Shown: positions 1-11,115, numbered from the stretch's first letter. The stretch: DNA of 64,000 bases from Pseudomonas costantinii (GCF_001870435.1 NZ_MDDR01000006.1:62001-126000); one strand, 5' to 3'. The notes: generated from the sequence alone by a model not told the origin. Made by a program: numbers and translations.

Positions 1-271
1 CTTGTCCGAAGCGAACATTGCCCATGTGCGTGCTTTGAATGAAATCGCCAAGCGTCGTGGTCAGAGTCTGGCGCAATTGGCGTTGGCTTGGACCCTGCGC
101 GATCCGCGAGTGACCAGTGCGCTGATCGGTGCGAGCCGGCCAGAGCAAATCATTGAAAACGTCGGGGCGTTGAAGAATCTGAGTTTCAGCGCAGAAGAAC
201 TGGCGGAAATCGATCGGTTTGCGCAGGAAGGCGGGATTAACTTGTGGGAAAAGCCATCGACCGCTGAGTAA
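1..271 (+). CDS. Aldo/keto reductase, C-terminal part (cut by window start)
   Basis: The reading frame is open from the window edge to the TAA stop, so only about the last 89 residues are visible. The segment has the conserved C-terminal features of NADPH-dependent aldo/keto reductases: the stretch LAQLALAWTLRDPRVTSALIGASRPEQ matches in type (shown only in part: ALIGASRPEQIIENV), where Ser/Arg contact the NADP 2'-phosphate, followed by helix 8 with EELAEID. The closest known group is the YghZ/MgrA L-glyceraldehyde 3-phosphate reductase type, which reduces aldehydes and methylglyoxal in the cytoplasm. The exact subfamily is inferred from the C-terminus only. A REP cluster follows directly, and the next gene (tauD) is on the other strand, so this gene ends its transcription unit. 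Confidence 0.8.
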   Translation, partial: LSEANIAHVRALNEIAKRRGQSLAQLALAWTLRDPRVTSALIGASRPEQIIENVGALKNLSFSAEELAEIDRFAQEGGINLWEKPSTAE

Positions 272-388
272 TGATCGTTCCCACGCTCCGCGTGGGAATG
301 CCTCTTGTGACGCTCCGCGTCACGGTTTCAAGAGCGGACGCGGAGCGCCCATGGCTGCATTCCCACGCAGAGCGTGGGAATGATCTGC
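271..388. repeat. Compound REP/REPIN element (TCCCACGC-GCGTGGGA type)
   Basis: Several inverted repeats are packed in about 115 bp: CGTTCCCACGC-tcc-GCGTGGGAATG near 274-300, TGACGC-tcc-GCGTCA near 308-323, and GCATTCCCACGC-aga-GCGTGGGAATG near 356-382. The outer two are inverted copies of each other, which is the REPIN layout of two REPs facing each other around a spacer. It fills the gap between the convergent ends of the reductase gene and tauD and could act as a bidirectional transcript-stabilising or terminating structure. Confidence 0.8.
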
Positions 389-391
389 TCG

Positions 392-1228
392 CTAGAACGG
401 CACATCTCCAAGAATCGTCGCCCGATGCATCACCCGCCGCTGCGGCCGATAATCATCCACCGCGTAATGCTGCGTCACGCGGTTGTCCCAGAACGCCACA
501 TCGTTTTCCTGCCAGCGCCAGCGAATGGTGAATTCCGGCCGTGTCGCATGAGCAAACAACAGCTTCAAAATCGCCTCGCTCTCCGCCGGTTCCAGCTCAT
601 TAATCTTGGTGGTAAACCCGTCACTGACAAACAGCGACTTGCGGCCACTCACCGGATGCGTACGCACCACCGGGTGTGACAGCGGCGGATTTTTCTTGCG
701 GGTTTCTTCCCAGCGCGCCAGGTCTTCGGCAGTGTTGCCAAAGCGCTCCAGCGGGAAGGATTTGGTGAAGTCGTGAGTGGCGGTGAGGCCATCGAGCAGG
801 CGTTTGAGCGGCTCGGACAACGCCTCATACGCAGCAATGCCACTGGCCCACAGCGTATCGCCACCAAACGCCGGCAACAGCTTGGCGCTGAGCACCGCGC
901 CGAGAGCCGGCGTCGGCAGGAAGGTCACGTCGGTGTGCCACACGGCGTTATCATGCACGTCGGTCACGGCGGTGTCGAGGATCAGCACTTCGGGCTGTTC
1001 CGGCACGTTGGGGTAGATTGGGTGGATATGCAGGTCGCCGAAGTTCGCCGCGAACCGTGCTTGCTGCTGCGGGTTGATGGCCTGGTCTCTGAAGAACAGC
1101 ACCGAGTGCGCGAGCAACGCCTGTTCAATGGCATCGCGGTCTTTGAGGTTCAACGGCTGGGTGATATCGACGCCACTGATCAGGGCGCCCAGGGCGGTGC
1201 TTAGCGGGGTAACGGTCAGGCTGCTCAT
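392..1228 (-). CDS. tauD: Taurine dioxygenase TauD
   Basis: Cytoplasmic Fe(II)/2-oxoglutarate dioxygenase that hydroxylates taurine, which then breaks down to sulfite and aminoacetaldehyde. It supplies sulfur during sulfate starvation. The iron-binding 2-His-1-carboxylate triad is visible: H98 and D100 in VWHTDVTF, and H254 in TQHYAV. The distal arginine lies in the RPQRRVMHR segment. The chosen start (MSSLTV) gives 278 residues, close to the E. coli TauD length, and has a GAGTGAG Shine-Dalgarno in front. A longer in-frame start at 1261 would run into tauC and has no such support. It is the last gene of tauABCD, 11 bases after tauC. Regulation by CysB or Cbl-like LysR proteins is known for the pathway, but no site was identified here. 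Confidence 0.95.
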   Translation of the reverse strand: MSSLTVTPLSTALGALISGVDITQPLNLKDRDAIEQALLAHSVLFFRDQAINPQQQARFAANFGDLHIHPIYPNVPEQPEVLILDTAVTDVHDNAVWHTDVTFLPTPALGAVLSAKLLPAFGGDTLWASGIAAYEALSEPLKRLLDGLTATHDFTKSFPLERFGNTAEDLARWEETRKKNPPLSHPVVRTHPVSGRKSLFVSDGFTTKINELEPAESEAILKLLFAHATRPEFTIRWRWQENDVAFWDNRVTQHYAVDDYRPQRRVMHRATILGDVPF

Positions 1229-1239
1229 GCTGTTCTCAC

Positions 1240-2076
1240 TCAATGTGCCTGGCCATGCCACGGCACCAGTTTACGCTGCAGGGCACGCAGGCCCATTTCC
1301 ATGGCGAAGGCGATCAGGGCGATCACCAGGATCCCCAGCACCACCACATCGGTGACCAGGAATTGCGCCGCCGACTGCACCATGAAGCCCAGGCCGCTGG
1401 TGGCCGCGATCAACTCGGCGGCGACTAATGTCGACCAGCCCACGCCCAAACCGATACGCACGCCGGTGAGGATGTCAGGCAGGGCGCTCGGCAGAATCAC
1501 ATGGCGAATCAGTTGGGCGCGAGTGGCCCCCAGCGACTGCGCGGCACGCAATTTGGCGGGGTCGACGGTGCGCACGCCGGTTGCGGTGGCGATGGCGATT
1601 GGCGCAAAGATCGCCAGGTAAATCAGCAACACCTTGGACAGCTCGCCGATGCCGCACCAGATCACGATCAGCGGCAGATAGGCCAAGGGTGGAATCGGCC
1701 GGTAGAACTCGATCAGCGGGTCGAGAATGCCGCGCGCAATACGGTTGGAACCGATGGCGATGCCCACCGGCACGGCGGTCAGAACCGCAAAACCCAGGCC
1801 CAGGCCGATACGGCTGAGGCTCGCGCCCAAGTGCTGCCACAAAGTGGAGTCCATGTAGCCCGTGGTCGCCAGCAGCCAGCCTTTTTGCAGTACGGCGGAT
1901 GGCGGTGGCAGGAATAGGGGTTCGATCAAACCGGTGGCGGTCACCGCCCACCAGATTGCCAGCAAGGTGACCAGGGTCAGCACGCTGATCCAACGTGTGC
2001 TCAAGCTGCGACGCACCGGGATAACCGCGTGCGCCACCGGCTTTGAGGCGGTGGCGGGAAGTTCGTAGCTGCTCAT
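1240..2076 (-). CDS. tauC: Taurine ABC transporter permease TauC
   Basis: Inner-membrane permease of the taurine importer, 278 residues, with about six hydrophobic segments and a hydrophilic N-terminus of about 25 residues. The EAA-type cytoplasmic loop that docks on the ATPase is visible near residues 195-215 ([19 protein letters not shown]). It overlaps the end of tauB by four bases (ATGA), so the two are probably translationally coupled, and tauD follows closely. SsuC of sulfonate transport is the nearest alternative, but the TauA and TauD partners decide for taurine. Confidence 0.93.
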   Translation of the reverse strand: MSSYELPATASKPVAHAVIPVRRSLSTRWISVLTLVTLLAIWWAVTATGLIEPLFLPPPSAVLQKGWLLATTGYMDSTLWQHLGASLSRIGLGLGFAVLTAVPVGIAIGSNRIARGILDPLIEFYRPIPPLAYLPLIVIWCGIGELSKVLLIYLAIFAPIAIATATGVRTVDPAKLRAAQSLGATRAQLIRHVILPSALPDILTGVRIGLGVGWSTLVAAELIAATSGLGFMVQSAAQFLVTDVVVLGILVIALIAFAMEMGLRALQRKLVPWHGQAH

Positions 2077-2852
2077 GCGGACACCTGCCGTTGGGAGAAC
2101 ACTTTGCCCAGCACATGTTCACGGGTTTCGATAAAGCGCGGGTCGGACTTGATCGCCCGTGCCGATTCACCGGCGGCGTAGCGCTGGCCGAAGTCCAGGC
2201 TCAGGCGCTCGACGATTTGGCCAGGGTTGGGTGCGAGCAGGATCAGGTCGGTGGCGAGGAATACCGCTTCTTCGATGTCATGGGTAATCAGGAACACCGG
2301 CTTGGCCGTGCGCCGCCACACTTGCAGCAGCAACTCCTGCATCTGTTCGCGGGTGAAGGCATCGAGGGCGCCGAAGGGCTCGTCCATCAGCAAAACCCGA
2401 GGGTCTGCTGCCAGGGCGCGGGCCAGGCCCACGCGTTGTTTCTGGCCGCCGGAGAGCTGCCAGATACGCCGGCTGTCGAAACCGGCCAGGTCTACCAGCG
2501 CCAGCATTTCCCGGGCGCGTATTTCGCGTTGCGCTTTGGGTATGCCGGCCAACTCCAAGCCGAAGCCAACGTTGGCCAGCACGTCCTGCCAAGGCAGCAG
2601 GGCGTCGTCCTGGAACACCACGCCACGCTCCGCGCTGGGGCCTTTGACCGGCACGCCATCGAGGGTGATGCGCCCGGCAGACGGTTCGACAAAACCGGCA
2701 ATCAGGTTCAACAGCGAAGTTTTGCCACTGCCGGACGGGCCGAGGGCCACCAGCAATTGCTGGGGCCCAAGGTCCAGTGAAATGTCAGACAGTACCGGTT
2801 CTGTGGCGCCTGGGTACTGTGCGCTGATGCGCTCCAGTTGTAGCAAGGCCAT
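2073..2852 (-). CDS. tauB: Taurine ABC transporter ATP-binding protein TauB
   Basis: ATPase that drives taurine uptake, 259 residues. Walker A is GPSGSGKTS at 38-46, the ABC signature LSGGQKQR at 133-140 and Walker [10 protein letters not shown] at 153-161, with D-loop GALD just after and a switch histidine in LITHDIEEA. The family and length are typical of nitrate/sulfonate/taurine importers. It is the second gene of the operon, 18 bases after tauA, and overlaps tauC by four bases. Confidence 0.94.
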   Translation of the reverse strand: MALLQLERISAQYPGATEPVLSDISLDLGPQQLLVALGPSGSGKTSLLNLIAGFVEPSAGRITLDGVPVKGPSAERGVVFQDDALLPWQDVLANVGFGLELAGIPKAQREIRAREMLALVDLAGFDSRRIWQLSGGQKQRVGLARALAADPRVLLMDEPFGALDAFTREQMQELLLQVWRRTAKPVFLITHDIEEAVFLATDLILLAPNPGQIVERLSLDFGQRYAAGESARAIKSDPRFIETREHVLGKVFSQRQVSA

Positions 2853-2870
2853 CGCAATGAACTCCTTGAA

Positions 2871-3848
2871 TCAGTTAGTGATGAACTTGGCGCTGATGTA
2901 AGGGGCGTAGTCCGGCAGCACGGCGTCAACCTTGCCTTGTTCCTTGAGGAACGCAGCAGTGTCAGTCACCGCCTTGGTGGTCGGTGCGCCCAGCAGGGTC
3001 ACTTGGTCAGCTGCCAGCGGGTAGACGTTGCCTTGCAGCAGCAGCGGGATGTCACTGGCCTTGGCGCCGGAGAGCTTCACCAGTTTGTCGACGTTAGTTT
3101 TGTCGGCGATCCAGGCTTGTGGGTCTTTGCGGTACGCGGCGTAGGCATCCAGCGTGACCTTGGCGAAAGCAGTGACGATTTCCGGGTGTTTCTCGGCGAA
3201 GTCTTTGCGCACGATCCACGCATCGAAGGTCGGTGCGCCGAATTTGGCCAGTTCGCCGGAGGTGATCAGCACCTTGCCGTTTTCCTTGGCCACACCCAAA
3301 GCGGGGTCCCATACGTAGGTTGCGTCGATATCACCGCGTTTCCAGGCGGCGATGATTGCCGGTGGCGCGAGGTTGAGGATGGTGACTTTCGAGGGGGCGA
3401 TGTTCCAGTGTTTCAGCGCGGCCAACAGGCTGTAGTGGCCGGTGGAAACGAACGGCACGGCGATTTTCTTGCCGACCAGGTCCTGCGGGCTGTTGATCCC
3501 CGAACCGTTACGGGCCACCAGGGCCTCGGCGCCGCCGATCTGGGTGGCGACGAGGAAGGTTTCTACCGGCACTTTGCGGGTAACGGCCGCAGTCAGCGGG
3601 CTGGAACCGAGGTAGCCGATCTGTACGTCACCGGAGGCGATGGCGGCGATGATGTCGGCGCCGTTGTCGAATTTGCGCCAATCAATCTTGGCCTTGGTGG
3701 CTTTTTCATACGCGCCGTCGGCCTGGGCGACTTTGGCCGGGTCCACGGTGGTTTGGTAAGCAATGGTTACATCCGCCGCCTGGGCAAACAGGCTGGCACC
3801 GGCCAGGGACAATGCGGCCAAGAGGCGCAGAGGGGTTAAAAGTTTCAA
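2871..3848 (-). CDS. tauA: Taurine-binding periplasmic protein TauA (TTG start)
   Basis: Periplasmic solute-binding protein that delivers taurine to TauBC. The mature part begins ADVTIAYQTTVDPAKVAQ and has the GSSPLTAAV and WKRGDIDATYVWDP segments typical of TauA, the latter lining the sulfonate pocket. A signal peptide (KLLTPLRLLAALSLAGASLF with AQA cleavage) precedes it. I place the start at the TTG at 3848 because a GAGGAG Shine-Dalgarno sits seven bases upstream and the resulting N-terminus (M-K-L-L) is a normal signal peptide. The longer TTG start at 3863 would overlap that ribosome site. It gives 325 residues. It is the first gene of tauABCD, and the promoter should lie between 3849 and about 3970. 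Confidence 0.93.
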   Translation of the reverse strand: MKLLTPLRLLAALSLAGASLFAQAADVTIAYQTTVDPAKVAQADGAYEKATKAKIDWRKFDNGADIIAAIASGDVQIGYLGSSPLTAAVTRKVPVETFLVATQIGGAEALVARNGSGINSPQDLVGKKIAVPFVSTGHYSLLAALKHWNIAPSKVTILNLAPPAIIAAWKRGDIDATYVWDPALGVAKENGKVLITSGELAKFGAPTFDAWIVRKDFAEKHPEIVTAFAKVTLDAYAAYRKDPQAWIADKTNVDKLVKLSGAKASDIPLLLQGNVYPLAADQVTLLGAPTTKAVTDTAAFLKEQGKVDAVLPDYAPYISAKFITN

Positions 3849-3975
3849 GGGGAAGCTCCTCAATCAGGCGGCCGAGGGTCGGCGTTTGAGGAGACTAAAT
3901 GATCTAAGAATCAGAAAATAAATAACGTTTTCGAATTAGCTTATGAGGAGATGCGCTTTCGACGCGCCGACTAAT

Positions 3976-4010
3976 CTGATCGTTCCCACGCAGAGCGTGG
4001 GAACGATCAG
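3976..4010. repeat. Perfect-arm REP palindrome (TCCCACGC type)
   Basis: CTGATCGTTCCCACGC-aga-GCGTGGGAACGATCAG is a 16-bp inverted repeat with a three-base loop. It belongs to the same family as the arms of the element at 271-388. It lies between gshA (ends 4025) and the tau operon promoter, both on the minus strand, and may terminate or stabilise the gshA transcript. Confidence 0.85.
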
Positions 4011-4024
4011 TCAGGGGTTGGGTG

Positions 4025-5608
4025 TCAGTTACTGATGGAGAGGATGCTGGCTTGGTAGGAGCCAACAAACACGTCAAAGTCACCCACTTCGTTCTGTTCC
4101 AGCTCAGCCTGTTGCGCCAGCGAATTACGCGCCAGTTCTTCAAAGCGCGCTTGCTCTTCGGCCGGCAAAGGCTCTTTACGGAAATGCTCGGCATGCACCT
4201 GGCTTTGATGCAGGGAGAACTGCGCAAAACTCTCTTTACGCTCACTCATCGCCGCCAACACTTGGGCCGAAGGCGTCAGGGACGGGTCCTTGACCTTCGC
4301 CAACTGAGCGTCCAACGCCTGGCTGTGTTCCTGAATACCATGGCTCTCATCGAGCAGGGCAGCCAACGGTGCAATCTTCTCCAGCAACTCGGCCGCCCAT
4401 TCCTTCAGGTCCACAGGCTGCCCCTGACGCTGCAATTGCAGGCCCGGACGGCGGCCTTCCTTGACTACGCTGAGGAAGTTGGATGTGGCGTTACCGCACT
4501 CGTTGTCGGCCAGTTGCGGGCTATCGTTCAACGCGCAATACAGCAGGAACGCGTCGAGGAAGCGCGATTCCGGCAGGTCGATACCCATCGGCAGGAACGG
4601 GTTGATGTCCAGGCAGCGCACTTCGATGTACTGGATGCCACGGGCCATCAGCGCCTGGATCGGTCGCTCGCCGGTGTAGGTCACGCGCTTGGGGCGAATG
4701 TTGGAGTAGTACTCGTTTTCGATCTGCAGGATGTTGGTGTTGAGCTGCACCCACTCACCGTCCTTGTGGGTGCCGACTTCGACGTACGGCGCGTAGGGCG
4801 TTGCTACCGCTTCGCGCAGGCTGTCGGTGTAACTGTTTAAATCGTTGTAGCAAGGCGTGAGGCCGGCCTGGGCATTACTTTGGTAGCCCAGGTCACTCAT
4901 GCGCAGGCTGGTGGCGTACGGCAGGTACAGGGTGTCGGCGTCCAGCACTTCCAGTTGGTGTGAGCGGCCGCGCAGGAAACCCGCGTCCAGGGCCGGTGAG
5001 GCGCCAAACAGGTACATCAGCAGCCAGCTGTAGCGACGGAAGTTGCGGATCAGCGCGATATAGGCGCAAGACTGGTAGTCGCGGTCGGTGCCGACAAACC
5101 CTTCAGTCTCCTTGAGCAGCGGCCACAACTGTTCCGGCAGTGAGAAGTTGTAGTGGATGCCTGCGATGCACTGCATGGTCTTGCCGTAACGCAGGGCCAG
5201 GCCCTTGCGGTACACGTACTTGAGCTGTCCGATATTGGAAGTGCCGTAGTAGGCGATCGGAATGTCTTCCTCGGCCGGCAACGGGCACGGCATCGAGGGG
5301 CTCCACAGGTATTCGCTGCCAAGCTTGCTGTAGGCAAAGCGATGGATCTTGTCCAGGCTGCTCAGGGTATCGGCCGGGTTGGGCAGGGCTGGGGTAATGA
5401 ACTCCAGCAGCGATTCCGAGTAGTCGGTGGTGATCTGTTCGTGGGTCAACGCGGCGCCCAGGGCTTCAGGGTGCGGCGTTTGCGCCAGGCGACCCTCACC
5501 GGTGACGCGCAGGCATTCGCGCTCGATGCCGTGCAAGCACTGCTCTAGCAGGGAGAGGTGTTCGCGCTTGCCGAGCAGGGCCAGGCGGCGGTTGAGAAGT
5601 TCGCTCAA
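4025..5608 (-). CDS. gshA: Glutamate-cysteine ligase GshA (TTG start)
   Basis: ATP-dependent ligase that makes gamma-glutamylcysteine, the first step of glutathione synthesis, in the cytoplasm. The sequence is the gammaproteobacterial GshA type (class 1), with GIERECLRV near the N-terminus, [14 protein letters not shown], and [12 protein letters not shown] in the C-terminal half. The usual family N-terminus is [14 protein letters not shown], which is reproduced if translation starts at the TTG at 5608. AAGGA lies seven bases upstream of it. A GTG at 5623 would add five residues and place the ribosome site inside the gene. Length is 527 residues, normal for the family. It is monocistronic here, about 215 bases from the next gene. 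Confidence 0.95.
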   Translation of the reverse strand: MSELLNRRLALLGKREHLSLLEQCLHGIERECLRVTGEGRLAQTPHPEALGAALTHEQITTDYSESLLEFITPALPNPADTLSSLDKIHRFAYSKLGSEYLWSPSMPCPLPAEEDIPIAYYGTSNIGQLKYVYRKGLALRYGKTMQCIAGIHYNFSLPEQLWPLLKETEGFVGTDRDYQSCAYIALIRNFRRYSWLLMYLFGASPALDAGFLRGRSHQLEVLDADTLYLPYATSLRMSDLGYQSNAQAGLTPCYNDLNSYTDSLREAVATPYAPYVEVGTHKDGEWVQLNTNILQIENEYYSNIRPKRVTYTGERPIQALMARGIQYIEVRCLDINPFLPMGIDLPESRFLDAFLLYCALNDSPQLADNECGNATSNFLSVVKEGRRPGLQLQRQGQPVDLKEWAAELLEKIAPLAALLDESHGIQEHSQALDAQLAKVKDPSLTPSAQVLAAMSERKESFAQFSLHQSQVHAEHFRKEPLPAEEQARFEELARNSLAQQAELEQNEVGDFDVFVGSYQASILSISN

Positions 5609-5822
5609 GTTGGATTCCTTCACGCGTCAGTCGCCCCAATATGGGGGTGGGCAGGACGGTCTACAAGGGTGAAGTTAAAACTGGCGTTATCGCCTGGTTT
5701 TGAGTCGATTTGACCCGCTTTGAAAAAGCCTACTTCACTCCATGAATTGGGCTATAGCGCAGCAAGAAAATTCCGACGCTGTTATTGCAGCGCCGAAATT
5801 AACTCAAATCGAGGGTGAGGAG

Positions 5823-6206
5823 CTATAGGACAGCGAAGGTGCCCTGTGCTTTTGCGACAAGTCTTTCGTCTTGATACACGTCCGCCTCGACCACCAGCGT
5901 GCGACGACCGGCATGAATCACCCGGCTGGTGCATAGCACATCACCGTCAGACACGGCGCGGATGTAGTTGATTTTGCACTCGATAGTCGCGCTCTGCTGG
6001 TCGAAACCATGGGAGCTGGAGCAGGCCAGCCCCATCGTAATGTCCACCAGACTGAAAATCGCCCCGCCATGGAGCTTGCCCGCGCGGTTGCGCAATTGCG
6101 GCTCCAGGGTCAGGGCCACCTCGGCAACGCCCTCGTCCAGGCGTTGCAGGCGGCAGCCGATCAGTTCGCTGAACGCGCTCTGGGTCAAACCGGCTGGGAT
6201 CTCCAT
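5823..6206 (-). CDS. PaaI/YdiI-type hotdog thioesterase
   Basis: Hotdog-fold acyl-CoA thioesterase of 127 residues. The family signature HGGAIFSLVDITMG covers residues 46-59, with the HGG oxyanion loop followed by the catalytic aspartate D55. The substrate is unknown; PaaI-like relatives hydrolyse aryl or acyl-CoA esters. Its ATG overlaps the stop of tex by one base, so it is co-transcribed with tex. The same gshA-thioesterase-tex order is, from memory, kept in P. aeruginosa (PA5203-PA5201). Confidence 0.85.
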   Translation of the reverse strand: MEIPAGLTQSAFSELIGCRLQRLDEGVAEVALTLEPQLRNRAGKLHGGAIFSLVDITMGLACSSSHGFDQQSATIECKINYIRAVSDGDVLCTSRVIHAGRRTLVVEADVYQDERLVAKAQGTFAVL

Positions 6207-8542
6207 CAGCGTTTCTTCAGCTGTTTGGCATTGGCGAACAACGACGCCATGGCGTTATTGCTCGGGGCAGCTGTCGCTGTTTCTTTGCGCGGTGCGCTGT
6301 TTTCGGAGCGGTTCTGCGACTGGCGAGGCGCTGAGCCTGGGCGTGCACCACGGGCACCGTCGATTTTCTCGCCGGGGGTGTCGCTCATGCGCATCGACAG
6401 GCCTACGCGTTTGCGTGGGATGTCGACTTCCATGACCTTGACCTTGACCACGTCACCGGCTTTCACCGCTTCGCGAGGGTCCTTGATGAATTTCTCCGAA
6501 AGCGCAGAGATATGTACCAAACCGTCCTGATGCACGCCGATGTCCACAAAAGCACCGAAGTTGGTCACGTTGGTGACCACACCTTCGAGGATCATGCCCA
6601 GTTGCAGGTCCTTGAGGTCTTCGACGCCGTCCTGGAACTCCGCAGTCTTGAACTCGGGGCGCGGGTCGCGGCCGGGTTTTTCCAACTCTTGCAGGATGTC
6701 GGTGATGGTCGGAACGCCGAAGGTTTCGTCGGTGTACTTCTTTGGGTCCAGGCGCTTGAGGAACGCGGCGTCGCCGATCAGCGAGCGGATGTCGCGGTCG
6801 GTCTCGGCGGCAATACGCTGCACCAGCGGGTAGGCTTCCGGGTGAACGGCCGAAGAATCCAGCGGGTTGTCGCCGTTCATCACACGTAGGAAGCCAGCGG
6901 CTTGTTCGAAGGTCTTTTCACCCAGGCGTGCGACTTTTTTCAGCGCGGCGCGGGTCTTGAACGCACCGTTTTCGTCGCGATGGGTGACGATGTTCTGCGC
7001 CAGGGTGGTGTTGAGGCCAGAGATACGGGCCAGCAGCGCGACCGAGGCAGTGTTCACATCCACGCCGACCTTGTTCACGCAGTCTTCCACCACTGCATCC
7101 AGGCCGCGCGCCAGTTTCAGCTGCGACACGTCGTGCTGGTACTGGCCGACACCGATGGATTTCGGGTCAATCTTCACCAGCTCGGCCAGTGGGTCCTGCA
7201 GGCGGCGGGCGATGGATACCGCGCCACGGATCGACACGTCGAGGTCCGGGAATTCCTTGGAAGCCAGCTCCGACGCCGAGTACACCGAAGCGCCGGCCTC
7301 GGAGACCATGACTTTGGTCATCTTCATAGCTGGGTATTTTTTGATCAGTTCAGCGGCCAGCTTGTCGGTTTCACGGCTGGCGGTGCCGTTGCCGATAGCG
7401 ATCAGGTCTACCGCGTGCTTGGCGCACAGAGCGGCCAGGATCGCGAGGGTCTGGTCCCACTTGTTATGCGGCACGTGCGGGTAAACCGTCGCGTGGTCCA
7501 GCAGCTTGCCGGTGGCGTCGACCACGGCGACCTTGCAGCCGGTGCGCAGGCCCGGGTCGAGGCCCAGGGTTGCGCGCGGGCCGGCCGGCGCCGCCAGCAG
7601 CAGGTCGTGCAAGTTATGGGCGAAGACGTTGATCGCCTCGGTTTCGGCGCCGTCGCGCAGCTCGCCGAGCAGGTCGGTTTCCAGGTGAGTGTAGAGCTTG
7701 ACCTTCCAGGTCCAGCGCACGACTTCACCGAGCCACTTGTCCGCAGGACGGTTCTGATTCTGGATGCCGAATTGTTGACCGATCATGCCTTCGCACGGGT
7801 GCATGGTGCCCGGCAGCTCGTCGCCGACTTTCAGCGCGGAGCTGAGAATGCCCTCGTTGCGGCCACGGAAAATGGCGAGCGCACGGTGGGACGGCATGCT
7901 CTTGAGCGGTTCGTCGTGTTCGAAATAGTCGCGGAACTTGGCGCCTTCTTCCTCTTTGCCGGCGATCACGCGGGCGCTGAGGGTGGCTTCCTGCTTCAGG
8001 TACGTACGCAGTTTTTCCAGCAGGCTGGCGTTTTCGGCGAAGCGCTCCATCAGGATGTACTTGGCGCCTTCGAGCGCGGCCTTGACGTCGGCGACACCTT
8101 TTTCTGCGTCGATGAAGCGTGCGGCTTCAGTGTCCGGGGTCAGCGATGGGTCGTTGAACAAACCATCGGCCAAGTCACCCAGGCCGGCTTCCAGGGCGAT
8201 CTGGCCCTTGGTGCGGCGTTTCTGTTTGTAGGGCAGGTAAAGGTCTTCGAGGCGGGTCTTGGTGTCGGCGAGCTTGATGTCGCGTTCAAGTTGTGGGGTC
8301 AACTTGCCCTGTTCTTCGATGCTGGCGAGGATGCTGATGCGCCGTTCGTCGAGTTCTCGCAGGTAGCGCAGACGCTCTTCCAGGTGACGCAATTGGATAT
8401 CGTCGAGGCTGCCGGTCACTTCTTTACGGTAACGGGCGATGAAAGGCACCGTGGAGCCCTCATCCAGTAGAGCGACGGCCGCTTCGACCTGTTGCGGGCG
8501 TACACCGAGTTCCTCGGCGATGCGGCTGTTGATGCTGTCCAT
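6206..8542 (-). CDS. tex: Transcription accessory protein Tex
   Basis: RNA-binding accessory protein of 778 residues, a bacterial relative of eukaryotic Spt6, involved in transcription and in tolerance to stress. The order of parts is the N-terminal helical Tex domain ([19 protein letters not shown]), a YqgF/RNase H-like domain ([17 protein letters not shown] near residue 327), helix-hairpin-helix repeats ([17 protein letters not shown] near 495), and an S1 RNA-binding domain ([21 protein letters not shown] near 655). The tail is basic and low in complexity. Length and architecture are standard. The promoter region is shared with ompR, which is divergent. Confidence 0.96.
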   Translation of the reverse strand: MDSINSRIAEELGVRPQQVEAAVALLDEGSTVPFIARYRKEVTGSLDDIQLRHLEERLRYLRELDERRISILASIEEQGKLTPQLERDIKLADTKTRLEDLYLPYKQKRRTKGQIALEAGLGDLADGLFNDPSLTPDTEAARFIDAEKGVADVKAALEGAKYILMERFAENASLLEKLRTYLKQEATLSARVIAGKEEEGAKFRDYFEHDEPLKSMPSHRALAIFRGRNEGILSSALKVGDELPGTMHPCEGMIGQQFGIQNQNRPADKWLGEVVRWTWKVKLYTHLETDLLGELRDGAETEAINVFAHNLHDLLLAAPAGPRATLGLDPGLRTGCKVAVVDATGKLLDHATVYPHVPHNKWDQTLAILAALCAKHAVDLIAIGNGTASRETDKLAAELIKKYPAMKMTKVMVSEAGASVYSASELASKEFPDLDVSIRGAVSIARRLQDPLAELVKIDPKSIGVGQYQHDVSQLKLARGLDAVVEDCVNKVGVDVNTASVALLARISGLNTTLAQNIVTHRDENGAFKTRAALKKVARLGEKTFEQAAGFLRVMNGDNPLDSSAVHPEAYPLVQRIAAETDRDIRSLIGDAAFLKRLDPKKYTDETFGVPTITDILQELEKPGRDPRPEFKTAEFQDGVEDLKDLQLGMILEGVVTNVTNFGAFVDIGVHQDGLVHISALSEKFIKDPREAVKAGDVVKVKVMEVDIPRKRVGLSMRMSDTPGEKIDGARGARPGSAPRQSQNRSENSAPRKETATAAPSNNAMASLFANAKQLKKR

Positions 8543-8897
8543 AAAACCACCTGAAATTCTGAAAGCAGCTCGCAGGCCCGGAAAACAAGGCCTTGCAAGG
8601 CTGGTTGAGCGGCCCGACTGGCGCCGCTGCCTGGGTCAAGAGGCAGCCTATTGACCCTCGAAATCGAAAAAGTCACGGAGAACGGGTGAAAAAAAGCCGT
8701 GCAGTGAACGGGAAATATCTGATGTCGCCCTGCACAAAGGCGCCGCATTATAACCAGCGTTCTGCCCTTGGGGGGACCTTGCCGATGGTTGTAGGGCGCG
8801 GGTTGACTGGCACTGGAGGAAAAATCTGCTAACAATGCACACGGTGCGTATAACGGCAGCTACGCCATAATGCGCGCCGAGATAAGAGGAGCATCTA
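8543..8897. other. Divergent tex/ompR intergenic region
   Basis: This 355-bp stretch holds no credible gene. It should carry both the tex and ompR promoters. A TTGACT at 8803-8808 could be a -35 element for ompR, but no good -10 stands at the right distance. TATAAC at 8849-8854 is another weak candidate. AAGAGGAGC at 8884-8892 is the ompR ribosome binding site. Confidence 0.5.
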
Positions 8898-9638
<741 letters not shown>

Positions 9639-9755
9639 CCGATGTTTTGCAGGCACGGGCATCCCGGCGTTTGGCTCCATGAGAGTCGACGGGCTGCCCG
9701 GCGTCTGCAATTCTGCGAGCGCCGCTCGTTCTTGTAAGGTGTCTAGCTGTCTCCT

Positions 9756-11069
9756 ATGAAAACCCCGCTGTGGTTCCCACAAAGTTTCTTCTCTCGCACC
9801 CTTTGGCTGGTGCTGATCGTCGTTCTGTTTTCCAAGGCGCTCACGCTGGTTTATCTGCTGATGAACGAAGACGTGCTGGTGGATCGACAGTACAGCCACG
9901 GCGTTGCCCTGACGCTGCGGGCTTATTGGGCTGCAGACCCTGAGAATCGCGAGAAGATCGCCAAGGCCGCCACACTGGTTCGTGTAGCCGGGGCGGGCGT
10001 GCCGGAGGGCGAGCAGCATTGGCCCTACAGTGAGATTTACCAGCGCCAGATGCAGGCCGAGTTGGGCGAAGACACCGAGGTGCGCCTGCGCATGCACGTG
10101 TCCCCCGCGTTGTGGGTGCGAGCGCCGAGCCTGGGGCAGGATTGGCTGAAAGTGCCGTTGTATCCGCACCCGTTGCGAGGGCAGAAGATCTGGAACGTGC
10201 TGGGCTGGTTCCTGGCCATCGGGCTGCTTTCAACGGCATCTGCATGGATTTTCGTGCGCCAACTCAATCAACCGCTTAAACGCCTGGTGTTTGCTGCACG
10301 CCAATTGGGGCAAGGGCGCAGTGTGCGCCTGCCGGTCAGCGATACGCCCAGCGAGATGACTGAGGTGTATGGCGCGTTCAACCAGATGGCGGAGGATGTC
10401 GAACAGGCGGGGCGCGAGCGCGAGCTGATGCTGGCGGGCGTGTCCCATGATCTGCGCACGCCGCTGACGCGATTGCGGCTTTCACTTGAGTTGATGGGCA
10501 ACCATAACGACCTGACTGACGACATGGTTCGTGATATCGAGGACATGGACGCGATTCTCGACCAGTTCCTGGCGTTTATCCGCGATGGCCGTGATGAGGT
10601 GGTGGAGGAAGTCGATCTGACGGATTTGGTCCGTGAAGTAGTGGCGCCCTACAACCAGAACGGCGAACAGGTACGCATGCGTCTGGAGCCGATCCAGCCG
10701 TTTGCGTTGCGTCGGGTGTCGATGAAGCGCCTGCTGAACAACCTGATTGGCAACGCCTTGCATCACGCCGGTTCGGATGTGGAAGTGGCGGCGTATGTGT
10801 CAGGCGACAGCACCGCGCCCTATGTAGTGTTGAGCGTGATGGACCGTGGCGCCGGTATCGACCCGGCGGAGCTGGAAGGTATCTTCAACCCCTTCACCCG
10901 TGGCGATCGTGCTCGGGGTGGAAAGGGCACTGGCCTGGGTTTGGCGATTGTTCGGCGGATCGCGTCGATGCATGGCGGCAATGTTGAATTGCGTAACCGG
11001 GAAGAGGGTGGCCTGGAAGCGCGCGTGCGGTTGCCGCTAGGCTTGATGTTGCCCAGAGACGCGGTCTGA
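9756..11069 (+). CDS. envZ: EnvZ-type sensor histidine kinase (AmgS)
   Basis: Membrane histidine kinase of 437 residues. One membrane segment lies near residues 15-36, then a periplasmic domain of about 110 residues, and a second membrane segment near 147-167. A HAMP linker follows, then the H-box LAGVSHDLRTPLTRLR with phospho-accepting H231. The N box is LLNNLIGNALHHAG, and G boxes DRGAGID and GTGLGLAIVRR close the ATP lid. It phosphorylates the OmpR-type regulator encoded just upstream. The periplasmic part is longer than a minimal sensor, consistent with sensing envelope stress as in AmgS. A short REP follows the stop codon. Confidence 0.94.
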   Translation: MKTPLWFPQSFFSRTLWLVLIVVLFSKALTLVYLLMNEDVLVDRQYSHGVALTLRAYWAADPENREKIAKAATLVRVAGAGVPEGEQHWPYSEIYQRQMQAELGEDTEVRLRMHVSPALWVRAPSLGQDWLKVPLYPHPLRGQKIWNVLGWFLAIGLLSTASAWIFVRQLNQPLKRLVFAARQLGQGRSVRLPVSDTPSEMTEVYGAFNQMAEDVEQAGRERELMLAGVSHDLRTPLTRLRLSLELMGNHNDLTDDMVRDIEDMDAILDQFLAFIRDGRDEVVEEVDLTDLVREVVAPYNQNGEQVRMRLEPIQPFALRRVSMKRLLNNLIGNALHHAGSDVEVAAYVSGDSTAPYVVLSVMDRGAGIDPAELEGIFNPFTRGDRARGGKGTGLGLAIVRRIASMHGGNVELRNREEGGLEARVRLPLGLMLPRDAV

Positions 11070-11087
11070 TAAACAACACGAATCAAA

Positions 11088-11115
11088 TGTGGGAGCTGGC
11101 TTGCCTGCTCCCACA
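11088..11115. repeat. REP palindrome (GTGGGAGC-GGCTTGCC type)
   Basis: TGTGGGAGCTGGCTTGCCTG followed by CTCCCACA forms an inverted repeat with outer arms TGTGGGAGC/GCTCCCACA. At least four further copies lie in this window (21601, 32035, 41649, 57641). It sits between the convergent ends of envZ and rimK. Confidence 0.85.

Noticed and set aside
6902..8470. Long plus-strand frame of 522 codons within tex
   Set aside because: It is an antisense shadow of the tex gene caused by GC-rich third positions; the tex domains on the minus strand are unambiguous.
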